In this document: piece after piece, positions 32,648 to 40,829 of the stretch | Layout of the letters: every line of letters starts with the position of its first letter | Position numbering within the stretch: the stretch's first letter is position 1 | Assembly (NCBI GenBank): GCA_035384565.1 | Contig: DAOOIT010000007.1 | Location: 68,882 to 132,881, forward strand | Source of the DNA: Planctomycetota bacterium | Lineage (GTDB): Bacteria; Planctomycetota; PUPC01; DSUN01 | Length of the DNA stretch: 64,000 bases | Direction: 5' to 3' | Notes under the pieces: model-generated | What the model was told of the DNA's origin: nothing | The model's database searches: none | What the model saw: the letters and a program-made list of their open reading frames with translations, nothing else | Made by a program: the position numbers and the translations under genes

Positions 32648-34153
32648 ATGGCCCGCCGCATTGCCCTCGTGATGGACTGTGGCTCCACCACCACCCGCGT
32701 CGTGGCTGTGGACGAGCGGGGCCGGCTCGTCGCCCAGGCGGGCGCGCGCAGCGGCCCCAGCCCGCAACTCGGCGGCGACAAGAGCTGGGTCGTGTGGGAC
32801 CTCGACGCGCTGTGGACGCGTCTCGCCCGGCTCACAAGACAAGTGTGCGCGAGGATCAGGCCGAGCGACCTCGCGGCCGTCACCATCACCACGTGGGGCG
32901 CCGACGGGGCGCCCGTGGCCGCCGACGGCACACTCACCTATCCCCCCATCTGCTGGCAGTGTCCCCGCACCGCGCCCACCGCCGAGGCGATCACGAAGAG
33001 GGTGTCGGCCTGGGACCTCTTCCGCACCACGGGCTACCAGGTGATTTCGTTCAACACGCTGCTCCGGCTCCTGTGGCTCCGCGAGAACGCCCCGGAGGCT
33101 CTCGACGGCGCGAAGGCCTGGATGATGATGGCCGGCCTGCTCAGCCACCGCCTGTGCGGCGAAATGAGCATGGACTACACGGGCGCCTCGACGATGATGG
33201 CGATGGACCTGGCCCGCCGCACCTGGTCGCCGAAGCTGCTCAAGCTGGCCGGCGTGGACGCCAGCTTCTTCCCCCGCTTCGTGGAATCGGGCGAGACCAT
33301 CGGCACGGTCACGGCGAAGACGAGCCGAGCGACGGGCATCCCCGCCGGCACGCCCGTCACCGCCGCGGGCCACGACACGCAGTTCGCCCCCATCGGCTCC
33401 GGCGCTCGCCCGGGCGAAGCCATCCTGAGCAGCGGCACGTGGGAAATCCTCATGGCCCGCGTGCCAAGGTTCACCGCCAACCGCGCCGGCTTCGATGGCG
33501 GCCTCATCATCGAGGCCGATGCCCTCCCCGGCCTCTTCAACCCCCAACTGCTGATGATGGGCTCGGGCGTGCTGGAGTGGCTGGCGAGGCACTTCTACGC
33601 CGACGTGAGCGAGACGCCGAAACTCTACCCCACGATGATCGGCGAGGCGGCGGCGCTCGCTCCGGGCGCGGGCGGGGTCACGCTCATCCCGAGCTTCGTG
33701 GCTGGCACCGGGCCCACCAAGCGCTACGGCACGCTGGGCACGGTTCTCGGCCTCACCATCTCGACACAACGGGGCCAGGTCTACCGCGCGGCGCTCGAGG
33801 GGCTGGCCTGCCAGCTTCAGTTGGCGATTGAAATGCTCAAGACCGCAACGGGCTTCGCACCCAAGGGCATCCGCGTCGTGGGCGGGGGTTCGAAGAACGA
33901 CCTGTGGAACCAGATTCGCGCCGACGTCACCGGCCTGCCCGTCACCACCATCGAGCAGAAGGAAGCCACGGTCCTGGGCGCGGCCATCTGCGCCTTCGTC
34001 GGCACGGGCGTCTACCCATCGGTGAAGGCGGCCCAGAAGGCGATGAGGCTGAATGAGACGGTCTTCCGCCCGTCGAGGCAGCGCGATGCCTATCAGAAGC
34101 TCTACGCAGCTTACAAGGCTGTCCTCCCGAGGCTCAAGCCGCACTATTCGTGA
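32648..34153 (+). CDS. fucK: L-fuculokinase (FGGY family)
   Basis: A 501-aa FGGY kinase that would phosphorylate L-fuculose to L-fuculose-1-phosphate. From memory, E. coli FucK shares long stretches: 'AGHDTQF' followed by an acidic loop and LSSGTWEILM, the early DCGSTTTRVVAVD phosphate loop, TTWGADGAPV, CPRTAPT, YRAALEGLACQLQ and GGGSKNDLWNQI. Rhamnulokinase is the main alternative but matches less well. Fucose isomerase and fuculose-phosphate aldolase are not in the window. The stop codon falls inside the first unit of a period-7 repeat hairpin. Confidence 0.85.
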   Translation: MARRIALVMDCGSTTTRVVAVDERGRLVAQAGARSGPSPQLGGDKSWVVWDLDALWTRLARLTRQVCARIRPSDLAAVTITTWGADGAPVAADGTLTYPPICWQCPRTAPTAEAITKRVSAWDLFRTTGYQVISFNTLLRLLWLRENAPEALDGAKAWMMMAGLLSHRLCGEMSMDYTGASTMMAMDLARRTWSPKLLKLAGVDASFFPRFVESGETIGTVTAKTSRATGIPAGTPVTAAGHDTQFAPIGSGARPGEAILSSGTWEILMARVPRFTANRAGFDGGLIIEADALPGLFNPQLLMMGSGVLEWLARHFYADVSETPKLYPTMIGEAAALAPGAGGVTLIPSFVAGTGPTKRYGTLGTVLGLTISTQRGQVYRAALEGLACQLQLAIEMLKTATGFAPKGIRVVGGGSKNDLWNQIRADVTGLPVTTIEQKEATVLGAAICAFVGTGVYPSVKAAQKAMRLNETVFRPSRQRDAYQKLYAAYKAVLPRLKPHYS

Positions 34154-34268
34154 AACGTGATGCGTGATACGTGATGCGTGATACGTGATAGGACGGAGGA
34201 GGAGCCACGAAACCTCTGCTCCTTGTCTTCTCTTCTCACGCATCACGTATCACGCATCACGTTTCACG
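34149..34268. repeat. Hairpin with period-7 tandem-repeat arms, copy 2
   Basis: Five units of RCGTGAT (34155-34190) face the complementary ATCACGY units (34235-34268). The arms reach exactly from the stop of fucK to the stop of the convergent URO-D-like gene, so this copy could terminate both. Confidence 0.8.
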
Positions 34269-35453
34269 CTACCTCATCTCCCTCCATGCTTCGATCAGCG
34301 CCATTGTGTTCCGCCACACCTCGTCCGATGTGTCGCGGATATTGTCCACGGGGCTGAGGATGAAGCCGTCGGGGCCCAGGGTGTCGAGGGCCAGGCGGAC
34401 GGCCTCGCGAATCCCCTCGGGCGTGCCGCGCTCGACCGTGAGGAAGCCGTTCACGCCGCCCCAGAGGGCCAGCTTGCCCGCCGTGCGACGCTTCATCTCG
34501 GCCATGTCCGTGCCTTTGCCCTGAATCGGGTCCACGCCGATCAACACGTCCACGCCCGCCTCGATGATCATGTCGAGGAGGGGCATGGCGCCGCTGGTGA
34601 GGATGTAGCCGAACTTCGCCCCCGCCTGGTGGGCCATCCTCACCTCGGCCGCGAGGCGGGGGAACAGGAAGCGGCGATAGAGCGCCGGCGACCAGAAGTC
34701 CGTGCCCTCGTACCAGGCTCGGCGAACGAGCAGGTCGGGCTTCGCGTCGAGCATCACCTCCATCCGCCAGTGATTCCAGCGGCTCACGACGTCGAGGACG
34801 GCGTCGAGCAGTTCGGGCTGGTCCATCGCCATCATCACGGAGTCCTGGAGCCCGCAGAGCCAGGCGAGCGCGTCGGCGCCGATGCCCCAGCCGGCAGCGG
34901 AGAGCAGGCCGCGCTCGTGGGCGAAGCGGGTGCCCTTGGCCCAGAGCTGGCGGGTGCGGCTCAGTTCGTGCCGCCGCGGCGGGGCCAGAAGGTAGCGGAG
35001 CGCGGGCAGGTCATCGGAGCGCGTCACCAGCGGCTTCGTCGCGCGGGCCTCGATGTAGTCGTCGAGGAACGGCACGTGGTCGCCGGACGCCCAGTCGTCG
35101 GTCTGCTGCACGGTGCAGGCGAGCGTGCCGGCGGGCGTGGCGTATTCCTTGTGAAGGAGCGGGTAGCGTTCGCCCTTCACCACTTCGCGCCACTCGCGCA
35201 CTCGGACCTCGGGGCCGAAGGTCACGGGCGGCCCAGGCGCATCGCCGGCGTCCCTCACCTCATCGGCGTTCAGGTGCCAGAGGTCCACCACGGGGTCGAG
35301 GCCCAGTTCCACCTGGCGTTCGAAGAACTCGAACGGGCCGGCGCACCGCTGCTCGCACGCCGAGAAGATCATGAACGACAGCGGCACATAGTCCGCCGCC
35401 TTCCCCTCGATGGCGCAAAGCATTCGCTCGCGGGAGGACATTGCTTCCGACAT
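34269..35453 (-). CDS. Uroporphyrinogen decarboxylase-like (MtaA/CmuA superfamily) protein, copy 3
   Basis: A 394-aa URO-D-fold protein opening MSSRERMLCAIEGKAADYVP. As in copy 1, the zinc motif H-x-C-G is lost; the equivalent strand reads FGYILTSGAMPLLDMI. The C-terminal half (ALWGGVNGFLTVERGTPEGI, 'FILSPVDNI') is typical of planctomycete and Verrucomicrobia paralogues of unknown role. The ATG at 35453 has GGAGG 6 nt upstream. It lies between fucK and xylA, convergent with the former. Confidence 0.82.
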   Translation of the reverse strand: MSEAMSSRERMLCAIEGKAADYVPLSFMIFSACEQRCAGPFEFFERQVELGLDPVVDLWHLNADEVRDAGDAPGPPVTFGPEVRVREWREVVKGERYPLLHKEYATPAGTLACTVQQTDDWASGDHVPFLDDYIEARATKPLVTRSDDLPALRYLLAPPRRHELSRTRQLWAKGTRFAHERGLLSAAGWGIGADALAWLCGLQDSVMMAMDQPELLDAVLDVVSRWNHWRMEVMLDAKPDLLVRRAWYEGTDFWSPALYRRFLFPRLAAEVRMAHQAGAKFGYILTSGAMPLLDMIIEAGVDVLIGVDPIQGKGTDMAEMKRRTAGKLALWGGVNGFLTVERGTPEGIREAVRLALDTLGPDGFILSPVDNIRDTSDEVWRNTMALIEAWREMR

Positions 35454-35912
35454 TCCTGGCCTCCAAACGTCGCGGTTTCCGCCGCTGGCTCCCGTCGCGA
35501 CAAGCGTCCCGCTTGGCGAACGGGCGGAGAAGCCGCAAGCGGAACGCTCGCGGCTACGTCAACCACAAGTCCCTGCGGTGCCAGAAGGCTGCCCATCCAA
35601 AGCCACCTCACGGACTCCGTCTTCGGCTTGATGGGGATGTCCTCGATCGGGACTCCCTCGTCAGGGTCGGTCTCCTCCGTCACGTCTCCTTCCTGCACCG
35701 GCTCCGGAACCGGGGCCGGGGACTTGTAAATCCCGGGAAGAGCTATATCGTGGAATCCGGGCTTGAGGGCCGTCTTGGCTGGGGAGGAGGGTGATTCCGG
35801 GGTCGCGGTAGGCCGCCAGGCGGCCCGACTCGGCGCAGCCGGCCACACACACGGCGGCAACGGCGCCCAGGAGGATGCAGAACTCTGTGGTCGCAAGCCC
35901 ACGCTTCCTCAC
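35454..35912 (-). pseudogene. Probable frameshifted small lipoprotein gene
   Basis: GTG 35912, with GAGG 9 nt upstream, starts a frame with a lipoprotein signal (TTEFCILLGAVAAVCVAGC). After about 45 residues this frame loses coding-like codon use and stops at 35661. The neighbouring minus frame takes over near 35787 with GC3-rich, coding-like sequence: HDIALPGIYKSPAPVPEPVQ, then an acidic DEGVPIEDIPIKPKTES. That frame runs on without a stop into the URO-D-like gene, so the 3' end seems damaged too, where REP-like hairpins (35501-35555) begin. Alternatively the 84-aa frame is an intact tiny lipoprotein. Confidence 0.4.
35501..35555. repeat. Pair of REP-like hairpins
   Basis: CAAGCG-TCC-CGCTTG (35501-35515) and AGCCGCAAGCG-GAA-CGCTCGCGGCT (35531-35555, one mismatch). 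They sit at the damaged 3' end of the lipoprotein remnant. Confidence 0.55.
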
Positions 35913-36030
35913 CAGAATCGCCTCTGGCGGGTGCGGCAATGTCCCATAGCCTGTGACTATACATGCCTCGCCAGCCGTGTCAACCGCGCGCGAGCGCACA
36001 CGCCGAAGTGGGCGAGTCTGCAAAGTCTGG

Positions 36031-36185
36031 GCGACTCTGAGCCGGAAGGCCGAGAATCGGCGATCCGCGAGTCTGGAAGCAGGGGACTCTGCGCGACTCT
36101 CGGCGGAAAGGCCGAGAATCGGCGATTCGGCGCGCCCGGAACGGAGAACCCCGTGCGACTCTGAGCCGGATGGCCGAGAATTGCC
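36031..36185 (+). repeat. Three tandem copies of a 62-bp repeat
   Basis: GCGACTCTGAGCCGGAAGGC-type units start at 36031, 36093 and 36155, exactly 62 bp apart; each contains GGCCGAGAATyG. The third copy is shorter. They lie 40 bp upstream of the xylA promoter. The spacer 35913-36030 holds nothing else I can assign. Confidence 0.7.
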
Positions 36186-36225
36186 AAACGGCGGGATGAA
36201 CTGGGCCAGACCGCGTTGATTCGGC

Positions 36226-36254
36226 TTGACAAGCGTCGGAGGGGGGGCTATTCT
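36226..36254 (+). promoter_or_regulatory. Promoter of xylA
   Basis: TTGACA, 17-bp G-rich spacer, TATTCT. Confidence 0.6.
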
Positions 36255-36319
36255 AGGGAAACTGTGTGGGGCCGGGGAGCGGGCACCTTCGGTTGGGGAC
36301 TGGAAAGGAGTTGACTGCC

Positions 36320-37627
36320 GTGGGCGAATTCTTCCCTGGCATCGGCAAGGTGAAGTACGAGGGGCCGGATTCGAAGAATCCGCTGGCCTTCAAGCACTAC
36401 GACCCGAAGCAGAAGGTGCTGGGCAAGACGATGGCCGAGCACCTGCGCTTCAGCGTGTGCTTCTGGCACACGTTCAAAGGCACGGGCAGCGACCCGTTCG
36501 GGCCGGGGACGATTCGGCGCTCGTTCCAGGGCGGCGACCCGATGACCGAGGCCGAGAACACGCTGCGGGCGGCCTTCGAGTTCTTCACGAAGCTGGGCGT
36601 GGGCTTCTGGTGCTTCCACGACCTGGATATCGCGCCCGAGGCCGACTCGCTGGCCGAGACGAACAAGCGGTTCGAGAAGATGGTGAGCCTGGCGGCTAAG
36701 CTCCAGAACGAGACCGGCGTGAAGCTGCTCTGGGGCACGTCGAACATGTTCTCGAACCGCCGCTTCATGGCCGGCGCGGCGACGAATCCCTCCCCCGCGG
36801 TCTTCGCCTACGCGGCGAGCCAGGTGAAGCGGGCGATGGACGCCACCAAGAAGCTCGGCGGCGCGGGCTACGTGTTCTGGGGCGGCCGCGAGGGCTACGA
36901 GACGCTGCTCAACACCGACATGGGCCGGGAGCTGGACCACCTGGCCCGCTTCCTGCACATGGCCGTGGACTACAAGAAGCAGATCGGCTTCAAGGGACAG
37001 TTCTACATCGAGCCGAAGCCGAAGGAGCCGACGAAGCACCAGTACGACAGCGACGCCGCCGCGTGCTATGCCTTCCTCCAGAAGTACGGGCTGGTGGACC
37101 ACCTGAAGCTGAACATCGAGGCCAACCACGCCACACTGGCGGGGCACACGTTCCACCACGAGCTGGCTTTTGCCGCGGCCAACGGCATCTTCGGCTCGGT
37201 GGACGCCAATCGCGGCGACCTGATGCTGGGCTGGGACACGGATCAGTTCCCGACCGATCTCTACGACACCACCCTGGCCATGTACATCATCCTCAAGGCC
37301 GGCGGCTTCACCACGGGCGGCCTCAACTTCGACGCCAAGGTGCGGCGCCAGTCCATTGACCCCGAGGATCTCTTCTACGCCCACATTGGCGGCATGGACG
37401 CCTTCGCCCGCGGGCTGAAGGCTGCGGCGAAGATGCTCAAGGAGGGCAAGCTCGAGAAGTTCATCGCCCAGCGCTACGCGGGCTGGAAGACCGATCTCGG
37501 CAGGAAGATCGAGGCGGGCAAGGTGGGCTTCAAGGAACTCGAAGCCTATACCCTCAGGAACGGCGAGCCGAAGATTCAGAGCGGGCGGCAGGAGATGCTC
37601 GAGAACATCCTCAACGAGTACATCTGA
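36320..37627 (+). CDS. xylA: Xylose isomerase
   Basis: A 435-aa, group II-length xylose isomerase converting D-xylose to D-xylulose in the cytoplasm. Signature segments are visible: FHDLDIAPE with the catalytic His and Asp, YVFWGGREGYETL, FYIEPKPKEPTKHQYD (metal Glu), KLNIEANHATLAGHTFHHEL and 'GSVDANRGDLMLGWDTDQFP' with the second metal site. GTG 36320 has AGGAG (36306-36310) 9 nt upstream. It has a promoter behind a 62-bp tandem-repeat array and a terminator hairpin at 37656-37687. No xylB is adjacent; the nearest FGGY kinase is the fuculokinase-like gene at 32648. Confidence 0.95.
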   Translation: MGEFFPGIGKVKYEGPDSKNPLAFKHYDPKQKVLGKTMAEHLRFSVCFWHTFKGTGSDPFGPGTIRRSFQGGDPMTEAENTLRAAFEFFTKLGVGFWCFHDLDIAPEADSLAETNKRFEKMVSLAAKLQNETGVKLLWGTSNMFSNRRFMAGAATNPSPAVFAYAASQVKRAMDATKKLGGAGYVFWGGREGYETLLNTDMGRELDHLARFLHMAVDYKKQIGFKGQFYIEPKPKEPTKHQYDSDAAACYAFLQKYGLVDHLKLNIEANHATLAGHTFHHELAFAAANGIFGSVDANRGDLMLGWDTDQFPTDLYDTTLAMYIILKAGGFTTGGLNFDAKVRRQSIDPEDLFYAHIGGMDAFARGLKAAAKMLKEGKLEKFIAQRYAGWKTDLGRKIEAGKVGFKELEAYTLRNGEPKIQSGRQEMLENILNEYI

Positions 37628-37655
37628 GCCTCGCACGCTTGCACTGAGATACACG

Positions 37656-37687
37656 CGACCCGCGCGGGCGAAAGCCTGGGCGGGTCG
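37656..37687 (+). terminator. Terminator hairpin of xylA
   Basis: CGACCCGC and GCGGGTCG pair perfectly around a 16-nt loop, followed by TGCTGTTTG, 28 bp after the stop. Confidence 0.6.
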
Positions 37688-37854
37688 TGCTGTTTGAGGG
37701 CAATCCCAGATTCCGCATCCCAGATTACGGATTCACGAAACGGGCAGGCAGCCTTCATCGCTCCAAGGAGCCGGCGTACACCCACGCCGCGGTCCCGGAT
37801 CCTCTGCAACCTGGAATCTGCAACCAGGGGTTCCTCGGTACGGAGGATGAGGCG

Positions 37855-38130
37855 TTGGCGACGTACAGGAGCTTCGAGGACCTGCCAGTGTGGCAGAAGG
37901 CGATGGACCTGGCCGATGCGCTGTTCGATGTTGCCGAGACGGAAGCCTTCGCCCGCCGCTACAGCCTCCGCGACAGCGAACTCAAGGGGCAGCGGCACTT
38001 CGGCGCCAAGGAGAAGGCGGCGAAGCTGGCCGAACGCGAGCGGGAGGCGTTCGATGCAAAGGCCGCCGAAATGGTCCGTCAGGCCGGAGAACGAGAGAAG
38101 GCGCGCCGAGCGGAGCACGGCAAGGCGTGA
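37855..38130 (+). CDS. Small four-helix-bundle-like protein, truncated or chimeric
   Basis: A 91-aa protein. Its first ~35 residues (TYRSFEDLPVWQKAMDLADA, then SLRD) match the N-terminus of the four-helix-bundle family once named 23S rRNA intervening-sequence proteins. The family's second half with the NIAEG motif is missing. Instead, a highly charged helix follows (AKEKAAKLAEREREAFDAKA). The start is TTG 37855 with GGAGG 8 nt upstream. It may be a decayed copy or a new fusion. Flanking sequence contains degenerate 'GGAATCTG' spacer repeats. Confidence 0.55.
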   Translation: MATYRSFEDLPVWQKAMDLADALFDVAETEAFARRYSLRDSELKGQRHFGAKEKAAKLAEREREAFDAKAAEMVRQAGEREKARRAEHGKA

Positions 38131-38154
38131 TCCCGGCTACCAGACTGCAAGTTA

Positions 38155-38214
38155 CAGATTGGGGACCCAAGAGGGCAAGGCGAACAGCGGCCCCGCTCTT
38201 CGCTCCCCAATCTG
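38155..38214. repeat. Inverted repeat of the CAGATT type
   Basis: CAGATTGGGGA (38155-38165) and its exact complement (38204-38214), with flanking GGAATGT/GGATCTGG-like units. It separates the small four-helix-bundle gene from the convergent coiled-coil gene. Confidence 0.55.
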
Positions 38215-38239
38215 GAATGTGGAATGTGGGATCTGGGAC

Positions 38240-38587
38240 TCACTCGGACTGGGCGGGGGGAGCGACGGCCTGGGCAGCGGCCATCGCGGCATCGGCCTCG
38301 CGCCAGCGCTGGGCGACCTTCTTCTCGCGCTCGGTGACCTCGCGCTCCTTCGCAAGGGCCTCGCGGCTGGCCTCGACCTCGCGGCGGGCGAGATTCACGG
38401 CATCGCGGTCTCGGTCCAGGGCGGCGCGCTCGGCCTTGAGCTGCTTGCGCTCTTCCTCGTGCGCGCGCTGGAGCAGCGCGACGAGTTCGCTCAGCAAAGG
38501 GGCGACTCGCTCGTAATCGGCCTGCGGCAGGCGGCCTTTCAGCGACCCAATGACATCCTTGATCGCCTGGCTGGTGGGGAAATCCAT
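38240..38587 (-). CDS. Coiled-coil protein of unknown function
   Basis: A 115-aa protein that I do not recognise. Residues ~35-100 form one long, heavily charged helix with heptad spacing (EEERKQLKAERAALDRDRDA, 'EASREALAKEREVTEREKKV'), so it is probably a dimeric coiled coil. The short N-terminal part (MDFPTSQAIKDVIGSLKGRL) could be a small helical cap. There is no signal peptide or membrane helix. It lies 30 bp after the DUF1844 gene on the same strand, likely in one operon. Confidence 0.6.
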   Translation of the reverse strand: MDFPTSQAIKDVIGSLKGRLPQADYERVAPLLSELVALLQRAHEEERKQLKAERAALDRDRDAVNLARREVEASREALAKEREVTEREKKVAQRWREADAAMAAAQAVAPPAQSE

Positions 38588-38617
38588 CTTCGGGGGCTCC
38601 AGGGGGCCGGTCGGGGG

Positions 38618-38956
38618 CTACTTGCTGGCCTCGACGTAGCCCATGCGCAGCCGGTAAAGCACGCCATCCAGGTAACGCTTCTCGATGTCGGTCAGGTTCC
38701 CGCGCGTCTTGTCCGAGAGCATCTGGAGCAGATCAATGGAGAACCTGGCGCTCTTGAGGTCCACCTCTTTCTTCTTGCTCAGCGGGTTCTCGATCTGGCC
38801 GAGGCTCACGAGCACTTGGGTGGCCAGGCTGGAGACGAGGATCGTGAACTTCGCCTCGGGCGTCTCGACGGCCTCCTCGAAGCTCATCTCCTTCTCTTCC
38901 TTGCCGGCCGAGGGCTCCTTTCCGGGGGCTACCTTCTCCTGGGCATCTTCGGGCAT
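38618..38956 (-). CDS. DUF1844 family protein
   Basis: A 112-aa protein whose C-terminal ~80 residues are textbook DUF1844: TILVSSLATQVLVSLGQIEN, then KKKEVDLKSARFSIDLLQML and LDGVLYRLRMGYVE. The family is widespread in Planctomycetota, Acidobacteria and Deltaproteobacteria and has no proven function. The N-terminal ~30 residues are acidic and lysine-rich. A GGAGAGAG ribosome site precedes the ATG. First gene of a two-gene operon with promoter 39002-39030, divergent from the acyltransferase gene. Confidence 0.88.
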   Translation of the reverse strand: MPEDAQEKVAPGKEPSAGKEEKEMSFEEAVETPEAKFTILVSSLATQVLVSLGQIENPLSKKKEVDLKSARFSIDLLQMLSDKTRGNLTDIEKRYLDGVLYRLRMGYVEASK

Positions 38957-39001
38957 TGCTCTCTCCAGCTCTCTCCATCCCCGTACCGCAGAATCGGGTG
39001 C

Positions 39002-39030
39002 ATGCTAGCGCAACAGGCCGAGAGTGTCAA
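39002..39030 (-). promoter_or_regulatory. Promoter of the DUF1844 operon
   Basis: Minus strand TTGACA, 17-bp spacer, TAGCAT. Confidence 0.6.
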
Positions 39031-39048
39031 GCAGCACGCCGGGAAGCT

Positions 39049-39077
39049 TTGACTGAGGGGCACCAACCGGCTACAAT
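39049..39077 (+). promoter_or_regulatory. Promoter of the DRE-TIM acyltransferase gene
   Basis: TTGACT, 17-bp spacer, TACAAT, 30 bp before the ATG. Confidence 0.65.
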
Positions 39078-39107
39078 CGCCGTCCCCACTGGCGACAGGA
39101 GCACGCA

Positions 39108-40346
39108 ATGGCAAGGCACCCCTGGAAGTCGGACCAGTACTTCGTCAGCCCCTGGAACTACGCGCCCGAGGTCACGAGCGGCCTCGACCTGCCGCACAAG
39201 GTGCAGTTCCACGACATCACGCTGCGCGACGGCGAGCAGCAGTCGGGCCTCTGCTTCCGCAAGGGCGATAAGGTCCGGATCGCCGAGGCCCTGGCCGAAG
39301 CGGGCGTGGACCGCATCGAGGCGGGCATGCCCGCTGTCTCGAAGCAGGACGCCCAGGCGATCAAGGCCATCGTCCAGGCCAGGCTCGGCCCGAAGATCTT
39401 CTCCTTCGCCCGGTGCATGGTGCCCGATGTCCAGCGCGCCCTCGACACGGGGGTGGACGGCATCGTGGTGGAGATTCCGTGCAGCGAGCACATCATCCGC
39501 CACGCCTACAAGTGGCCGCTGGAGAAGGCCATCGGCCTGGCCATCGAGGCCACCCGCTTCGCCCACGAGAACGGTCTCTACACGGTCTTCTTCCCCATTG
39601 ACGCCAGCCGGGCCGAGATGGACTGGTTTCTCCAGACCATCGCCCGCGTGGCGACCGAGGGGCACATGGACGCGCTGGCGCTGGTGGACACCTTCGGCGG
39701 CGTGAGCCCCAGCGCGATGGGCTACCTCGTGCGCAAGGTCAAAGAGCGGGTCAAGGTGCCCGTCGAGACGCATTTTCACGACGACTTCGGCTGCGGCACG
39801 GCGAACACGCTGCTGGGCATCGCCGCGGGCTGCGAGGTGGCCCACGTGACGGTGAACGGCATCGGCGAACGCTGCGGCAATGCCTCGCTTCAGGAGGTCG
39901 CCCTGGCCCTCAAGACGATGTACAACGTGAAGACCCGCATCCGCTGCGAGAAGCTCTACGCCCTCTCGAAACTCGTGCAGAAGGTCTGCGGCTACAGGCT
40001 CCCCACCAACGCCCCGATCGTGGGCGACCGCGTGTTCGAGATCGAGTCGGGCATCATCGTGAGCTGGCTGCGCAACTGCGGCCTCGAGCACGCCCTCGAG
40101 CTGTTCCCCTACCACTGGACGCTCATGGGCCAGAGCGGCCCCAAGGTGCTCATCGGCAAGAAGAGCGGCATTGACACCGTGCGCCACTACATGGAAGTCC
40201 TCGGCCGCGCCGACGAGGCTGACGACGATCAGCTCATGGCCATCCTGCGGAAGGTCAAGGACGAAGCCCTTCGCCAGAAGGGCCTCCTCGAACTCAGGCA
40301 ATTCGAGTCCATCGTCGCCAAGGTCCTCGGCCGCAAGAAGCGCTGA
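39108..40346 (+). CDS. DRE-TIM metallolyase: homocitrate/isopropylmalate/citramalate synthase family
   Basis: A 412-aa enzyme that condenses an acyl-CoA with a 2-oxo acid. The catalytic Arg and metal Asp are in DITLRDGEQQSG, and the metal His pair in VETHFHDDFGCGTANTLLGI; the GIGERCGNASLQEVALAL segment is also diagnostic. The C-terminus has a sub-domain with 'LIGKKSGIDTVRHYMEVLG' but no full LeuA allosteric domain (~130 aa), so feedback control like that of LeuA is not expected. Homocitrate or citramalate synthase are both possible. No leuCD partner is in view. Confidence 0.82.
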   Translation: MARHPWKSDQYFVSPWNYAPEVTSGLDLPHKVQFHDITLRDGEQQSGLCFRKGDKVRIAEALAEAGVDRIEAGMPAVSKQDAQAIKAIVQARLGPKIFSFARCMVPDVQRALDTGVDGIVVEIPCSEHIIRHAYKWPLEKAIGLAIEATRFAHENGLYTVFFPIDASRAEMDWFLQTIARVATEGHMDALALVDTFGGVSPSAMGYLVRKVKERVKVPVETHFHDDFGCGTANTLLGIAAGCEVAHVTVNGIGERCGNASLQEVALALKTMYNVKTRIRCEKLYALSKLVQKVCGYRLPTNAPIVGDRVFEIESGIIVSWLRNCGLEHALELFPYHWTLMGQSGPKVLIGKKSGIDTVRHYMEVLGRADEADDDQLMAILRKVKDEALRQKGLLELRQFESIVAKVLGRKKR

Positions 40347-40376
40347 GCGCCTCGCCACCCAGGGGGAACGAACACC

Positions 40377-40820
40377 GTGGAAGAAACGCCTCCAGAGAGT
40401 TCGCCGCACCGCAATAGCCTGATCAACTTTGACCTCACCCGGCGTGAGGAGAAGGAGGAGCCGGTCCGGAGCGGCCCGCAACGCACGCTGGTCTGGGCAG
40501 GGCTGATCGGGTCGCTCGCGCTGATGGCGGCGGGCACGCTGATCACCATGGTGGGCCGGCAGCCCTGGGGCCTCTTCCTGTTCCTCGCCGCGGCGATGCT
40601 CTATCTCTTCTGCCGCTGCCTGACGATCGGCGTGCTGAACACGGCGCCCAAGCTCTTCTCGGTCATCCTCCTGCTGGCCGGCGCATTCATCGTGTCGAGG
40701 TGGGAGGCTCTTTCGCTGATGGGCGTGGTGGGCATGGTGTGCCTGGGCGGCGCGCTGGGCCTGATGATCCTCGGCGGCTTCGGGCACCACGCGGCCTCGC
40801 ACAAGCGCCCCGGCCATTGA
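40377..40820 (+). CDS. Small four-helix membrane protein of unknown function
   Basis: A 147-aa protein with a ~38-residue polar N-terminus (containing RREEKEEPVRSG) and four hydrophobic helices at about 39-58, 64-82, 90-106 and 113-135 (LVWAGLIGSLALMAAGTLIT; GLFLFLAAAMLYLFC; and two more). The C-terminus is His-rich (GHHAASHKRPGH). GTG 40377 is the first start in frame. It follows the acyltransferase gene by 30 bp and is convergent with the isomerase gene. No family recognised. Confidence 0.6.
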   Translation: MEETPPESSPHRNSLINFDLTRREEKEEPVRSGPQRTLVWAGLIGSLALMAAGTLITMVGRQPWGLFLFLAAAMLYLFCRCLTIGVLNTAPKLFSVILLLAGAFIVSRWEALSLMGVVGMVCLGGALGLMILGGFGHHAASHKRPGH

Positions 40821-40829
40821 GCGGCCTGC

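Noticed and set aside
32648..34153. A bacterial microcompartment for fucose/rhamnose, suggested by fuculokinase and phosphate acyltransferases.
   Set aside because: No shell proteins, aldehyde dehydrogenase or PduL-type enzyme are in the window.
32048..34246. A 732-aa minus-strand frame opposite the flavin reductase and fucK.
   Set aside because: It is a shadow: fucK is clearly real, and the start of this frame is translated from the period-7 repeat (YHASRITHHVSR).
36031..36185. Possible CRISPR array.
   Set aside because: The units are head-to-tail 62-bp copies with no unique spacers, and no cas genes are in the window. The period-7, -8 and -9 repeats fail for the same reason.
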